Shown here piece after piece: positions 5,253-7,810 of a stretch of 7,810 nucleotides of DNA. Numbering within the stretch: the first letter of the stretch is position 1; each line of letters starts with the position of its first letter. Source of the DNA: JBEIFW01 sp044370695 (GTDB lineage: Bacteria > Actinomycetota > Acidimicrobiia > Acidimicrobiales > Ilumatobacteraceae); assembly GCA_044370695.1 (NCBI GenBank), contig JBILVB010000172.1, positions 1 through 7,810 on the forward strand, written 5' to 3'. The notes below the pieces were generated by a model that searched no databases, had not been told where the DNA came from, and saw nothing but the letters and a program-made list of their open reading frames with translations. Position numbers and translations under genes: made by a program.

Positions 5253-6632
5253 GTGGCGATCGAGCGGAACCAGCGGCTCCTGCTCGGGGTGGCGCTGTTC
5301 GGCCTGTTCAGCACCAACTTCAACGTCAGCGTGCTTGCGATCGTCGTGCCCCGGCTGGTCGACGACTTCGACTCGCAACCCTCCACGGTGTCCTGGCTCG
5401 TCGTCGGCCCCACCCTCGCCTACGCCGTACTGGGCCCGACCGCCGGCAAGCTCGGCGACCTGTTCGGCCGCCGCCGGGTGTACCTGATCGGTCTCGTGGG
5501 TTGCGGGGTGTTCGCCGGGCTCACCGCGATCGCCCCCACGGCGCTGAGCGCGATCCTCTTCCGCACCGTCAGCGCGGTGTTCGGGCAGTCCACGTCGCCC
5601 ACGGGCATGGCGATCATCAGCGAGGTGTTCCCCCGCGAGGCCCGGGTGAAAGCGCTCGGGTACTGGGGGCTCGTGATGGCCGGCGGACCGGTGCTGGGCA
5701 TGGTGGTGGGCGGTCCGGTGATCGACCAGTTCGGCTGGCGTTGGCTGTTCGTCGCCCAGGTGCCGTTGACGGCGGTCGCGATGGTGCTCGCGGCGCGCAC
5801 ACTGCCGGTGACCAAGCGGCGCGCCGGAGTCCGATTCGACGTGCCGGGCACGGTGCTGCTCGCCGGTTCGGCGTTCTCGGTGCTGTTCGCCATCAACCGT
5901 GGCCCGTTGTGGGGCTGGTCGCACCCGGTCGTGGCAGCGCTGCTCGTCGCCGGCCCGCTCGCCGCGGTCGGGTTCGTGCTCGTTGAGCGTCGGGCGACGA
6001 ACCCGTTGCTGCCGTTGCGGTACTTCCGCATGCGGGAGTTCACGATCCCGATCGCCACGCAGGGGTTGTGCCAGATCGCGTACCAAGGCGGCTACGTCCT
6101 CATCCCGCTGCTGCTGTCGCAGCTCTACGGCTACAGCGCCACCCACATCAGCCTGCTCACGATCGGACGGCCCGTCATGTGGGGGCTCGCCGGTCCGCTC
6201 GCCGCGTGGCTCGTGGTCCGGGCCGGTAGCCGTCGGGTGGTCGTCGCCGGGGTCGTGCTCAACGTGATCGCATGCCTGGCGCTGACCCTCATCGGCGCGA
6301 CCACCGCGGAGGTCGCGATCGTGCTCCTGCTCGGGTTCGCCGGCCTCGGCGTCGGGATCATCGTCCCGCCGCTCATGGCCATGCTCACCACCGCCGTCGG
6401 CCCCGAGGACCTCGGGGTCGCAACCGCGACCAGCCAGATGATGGTGATGATCGGCTCGGCTGCCGGGGTGCAGCTCATGCAGACCGTGCAGGTGTCGCGG
6501 CTCGAGGCCGACGGTCTCGCCGGCTCGTACCACACGGCGTTCGTGATCGGCGCAGTGGTGTCGGCGCTCGCGGTGCTCTGGGCGGCCCGGATCGTCGTGC
6601 CGGCTCGGGGGCGGGTCGTTCAGGCGGCGTAG
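5253..6632 (+). CDS. MFS transporter, DHA2 (EmrB/QacA-like) drug:proton antiporter family
   Basis: A 459-residue integral membrane protein built from hydrophobic segments; I count about fourteen (first about 8-30, last about 427-448), as in the DHA2 group. Motif A, GKLGDLFGRRRVY (65-77), lies between helices 2 and 3. The antiporter motif C is clear as GLVMAGGPVLGMVVGG (139-154) in helix 5. VVPRLVDDF (31-39) after helix 1 is also typical. It is at the short end for 14-helix members. The likely role is proton-driven export of a small molecule across the cytoplasmic membrane; the substrate is unknown. GTG 5253 is the start because an in-frame TAA at 5241-5243 blocks extension and the -10-like TAACCT suggests a leaderless message. 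It lies 49 nt after the operon's last gene but probably has its own promoter. Its 3' end overlaps the convergent ABC ATPase gene by 13 bp. Confidence 0.9.
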   Translation: MAIERNQRLLLGVALFGLFSTNFNVSVLAIVVPRLVDDFDSQPSTVSWLVVGPTLAYAVLGPTAGKLGDLFGRRRVYLIGLVGCGVFAGLTAIAPTALSAILFRTVSAVFGQSTSPTGMAIISEVFPREARVKALGYWGLVMAGGPVLGMVVGGPVIDQFGWRWLFVAQVPLTAVAMVLAARTLPVTKRRAGVRFDVPGTVLLAGSAFSVLFAINRGPLWGWSHPVVAALLVAGPLAAVGFVLVERRATNPLLPLRYFRMREFTIPIATQGLCQIAYQGGYVLIPLLLSQLYGYSATHISLLTIGRPVMWGLAGPLAAWLVVRAGSRRVVVAGVVLNVIACLALTLIGATTAEVAIVLLLGFAGLGVGIIVPPLMAMLTTAVGPEDLGVATATSQMMVMIGSAAGVQLMQTVQVSRLEADGLAGSYHTAFVIGAVVSALAVLWAARIVVPARGRVVQAA

Positions 6633-7714
6633 ACGGTCGGCTCGGTCGCCTTCACCGACGCCCAGGCCGGGTCGCCGGGCTGCACCCCGAGTTCGGCCAG
6701 GGCGGCCGTCGTGATCTCGGCGACCACCGGCACCGGGCCGTCGAGGCGGAGCCGGACCCGGTCGGCGTGGCGGTCGACGTCGGCGACGACCACGGCCCAG
6801 ACGTTGCGGGGGCTCCCCGAGGGCCGCTCGCGATGCACCGCGATCGCCGAGGGCCGCAGCGCGACGAGCACCGGTCCGTCCGGGGCGTCGTCGGTGACGG
6901 TGAGCTGCCCGCCGGCGTCGAGGGTGACCGTGCCGCCGGCCGACCGGCCGGCCAGCAGGTTCATCCCCACGAGTTCGGCCACGTACCGAGAGCGCGGATG
7001 CGCGGTCACCTCGGCGAGCGTGCCGGCCTGCACGACCCGACCCTGCTCGACGACGACCACCCGGTCGGCGAGCGCATACGCGTCGATCGGGTCGTGGGTG
7101 ACGAGCACCGTGACCCCGGCGAACCCGTCGAGGTGGCGCCGCAGGTCTCGCCGGACCGCACCACGCGTGCCGGCGTCGAGGGCAGCGAGCGGTTCGTCGA
7201 GCAGCAGCAGGTGCGGTTCGGTCGCGAGCGCACGGGCGAGCGCGACCCGCTGGGCCTGGCCGCCGGACAGGGCGCGGGGGCGGTGACGGGCGTGGTCGGC
7301 GAGGCCGACCCGGTCGAGCCAGGCCCGGGCCCGGGTGCGGGCGTCGCGGCGGTGCACCCCGCGGGCCCGAAGCCCGAACGCGACGTTCTCGAGGGCGCTC
7401 AGGTGGGGAAACAGCAGGTAGTCCTGGAACACGACGCCGATGCGGCGGCGCTCGGGCGGCACGAACCGACGGGTGCCGGGGTCGTCGAGCAGGACGCCGT
7501 CGAGCGTGACGTGGCCGGCGTCGAGGGTGAGCAGGCCGGCCAGGCAGCGGAACAACGTCGTCTTGCCGGCGCCGTTGGGGCCCAGCACGGCGACCGTCTC
7601 GCCCGGCGCGACCTCGAGTGCGACCTCGAGCGCGAGCGGCCCGATCCGGCGGGTGACCTCGGCCGACAGGCCGGTGGCGCCGTGGTCGATGCCGTGGCGG
7701 CCGCTCGGTCTCAC
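6620..7714 (-). CDS. modC: Molybdate-type ABC transporter ATP-binding protein
   Basis: A 364-residue ABC ATPase. It has Walker A GPNGAGKT (45-52), the Q-loop FQDYLLFPH (96-104), signature LSGGQAQR (149-156), Walker B LLLLDEP (169-175), D-loop ALD (178-180) and switch His in THD (H207). A C-terminal regulatory region (about 255-364) contains VALRPSAIAV (284-293) and a TOBE-like segment beginning GSPRNVW (300-306). This arrangement is that of ModC and the related CysA/PotA importers, whose TOBE domain can bind the oxyanion. The preceding permease fragment and overall resemblance favour molybdate (or tungstate) over sulfate; Fe3+ or spermidine import is less likely. It powers uptake at the inner face of the membrane. 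GTG 7714 overlaps the permease stop (GTGA), so the two are co-translated. About 20 residues precede the first ABC strand, so a shorter start is possible. Its 3' end overlaps the convergent MFS gene. Confidence 0.85.
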   Translation of the reverse strand: MRPSGRHGIDHGATGLSAEVTRRIGPLALEVALEVAPGETVAVLGPNGAGKTTLFRCLAGLLTLDAGHVTLDGVLLDDPGTRRFVPPERRRIGVVFQDYLLFPHLSALENVAFGLRARGVHRRDARTRARAWLDRVGLADHARHRPRALSGGQAQRVALARALATEPHLLLLDEPLAALDAGTRGAVRRDLRRHLDGFAGVTVLVTHDPIDAYALADRVVVVEQGRVVQAGTLAEVTAHPRSRYVAELVGMNLLAGRSAGGTVTLDAGGQLTVTDDAPDGPVLVALRPSAIAVHRERPSGSPRNVWAVVVADVDRHADRVRLRLDGPVPVVAEITTAALAELGVQPGDPAWASVKATEPTVYAA

Positions 7715-7810
7715 GGGGCGGGTGCCGTGCCGCCGAGGTACCGGTCGCGCAGCGCGACGAGCACACCGAACGACACTGCGATGAGTACGAGGCTGAGCAC
7801 CACGGCGTCG
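7711..7810 (-). CDS. modB: ABC transporter permease, C-terminal fragment (probable molybdate permease)
   Basis: Only the last 32 residues are inside the window: a hydrophobic helix DAVVLSLVLIAVSFGVLVAL followed by a basic RDRYLGG end and a short tail. This is how ModB/CysT-type permeases end, with a last transmembrane helix and a cytoplasmic Arg-rich end. The stop overlaps the start of the ATPase gene as GTGA, the usual modB-modC layout. The EAA coupling loop lies beyond the right edge, so the substrate is inferred from the neighbour. A periplasmic or lipoprotein substrate-binding gene (modA) would be expected further right. Confidence 0.7.
   Translation of the reverse strand, partial: DAVVLSLVLIAVSFGVLVALRDRYLGGTAPAP

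Noticed and set aside
4962..7766. A 934-codon open frame on the minus strand, and similar long frames such as plus 7-1794 and minus 1199-3115
   Set aside because: They run antisense or out of frame to genes with clear family motifs, are dominated by Arg, Pro, Gly and His, and have no recognisable domain. Long stop-free shadow frames are expected at this GC content.
1..7810. Mobile element, phage, toxin-antitoxin, defence system or CRISPR array
   Set aside because: No transposase, integrase, long terminal repeats, regular spacer-repeat pattern or nuclease-like protein was found. Base composition and codon use appear uniform across the window.

Overview
The window is very GC-rich, with strong third-position GC bias, frequent GTG starts, short gaps or overlaps between genes and a predicted flavin/F420-type luciferase-like enzyme. 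This points to a high-GC actinobacterium. Acidimicrobiia is my guess from overall character only; no rRNA or marker gene is present to confirm it. I see no tRNA, rRNA, CRISPR array, insertion sequence or phage gene. Almost every base is coding, and the longest non-coding stretch is the 110-bp divergent region at 144-253.

Left part (1-4024): an acyl-CoA metabolism cluster. A class III (CaiB/BaiF) CoA-transferase runs off the left edge on the minus strand. Divergent from it, on the plus strand, lie an acyl-CoA carboxylase carboxyltransferase (beta-type) subunit, a malyl-CoA/beta-methylmalyl-CoA lyase closely resembling the Chloroflexus enzyme of the 3-hydroxypropionate bi-cycle, a second and different CitE-like lyase, and a 96-residue protein that may be a dimeric alpha/beta-barrel (NIPSNAP/ABM-like) protein. 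The divergent region carries candidate promoters for both directions, a 2 x 14-nt tandem repeat and a 7-bp inverted repeat, so the two transcription units are probably co-regulated.

Middle part (4026-5203): a short luciferase-like oxidoreductase and a VOC (glyoxalase/methylmalonyl-CoA epimerase-like) protein, joined by a GTGA overlap and tightly following the cluster above. The six plus-strand genes from 254 to 5203 look like one operon. Together with the CoA-transferase, the enzymes would suit turnover of branched C4/C5 dicarboxylyl-CoA esters (malyl-, methylmalyl-, mesaconyl-, citramalyl- or itaconyl-CoA) into acetyl-CoA plus glyoxylate or pyruvate. The exact substrate is not fixed by the sequence.

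Right part (5253-7810): a probable 14-helix MFS efflux transporter on the plus strand, apparently translated from a leaderless transcript. It converges with, and overlaps by 13 bp, a minus-strand molybdate-type ABC transporter: the ATPase gene is complete and only the last 32 residues of the permease are present at the right edge. The transporters have no evident link to the CoA-ester cluster.
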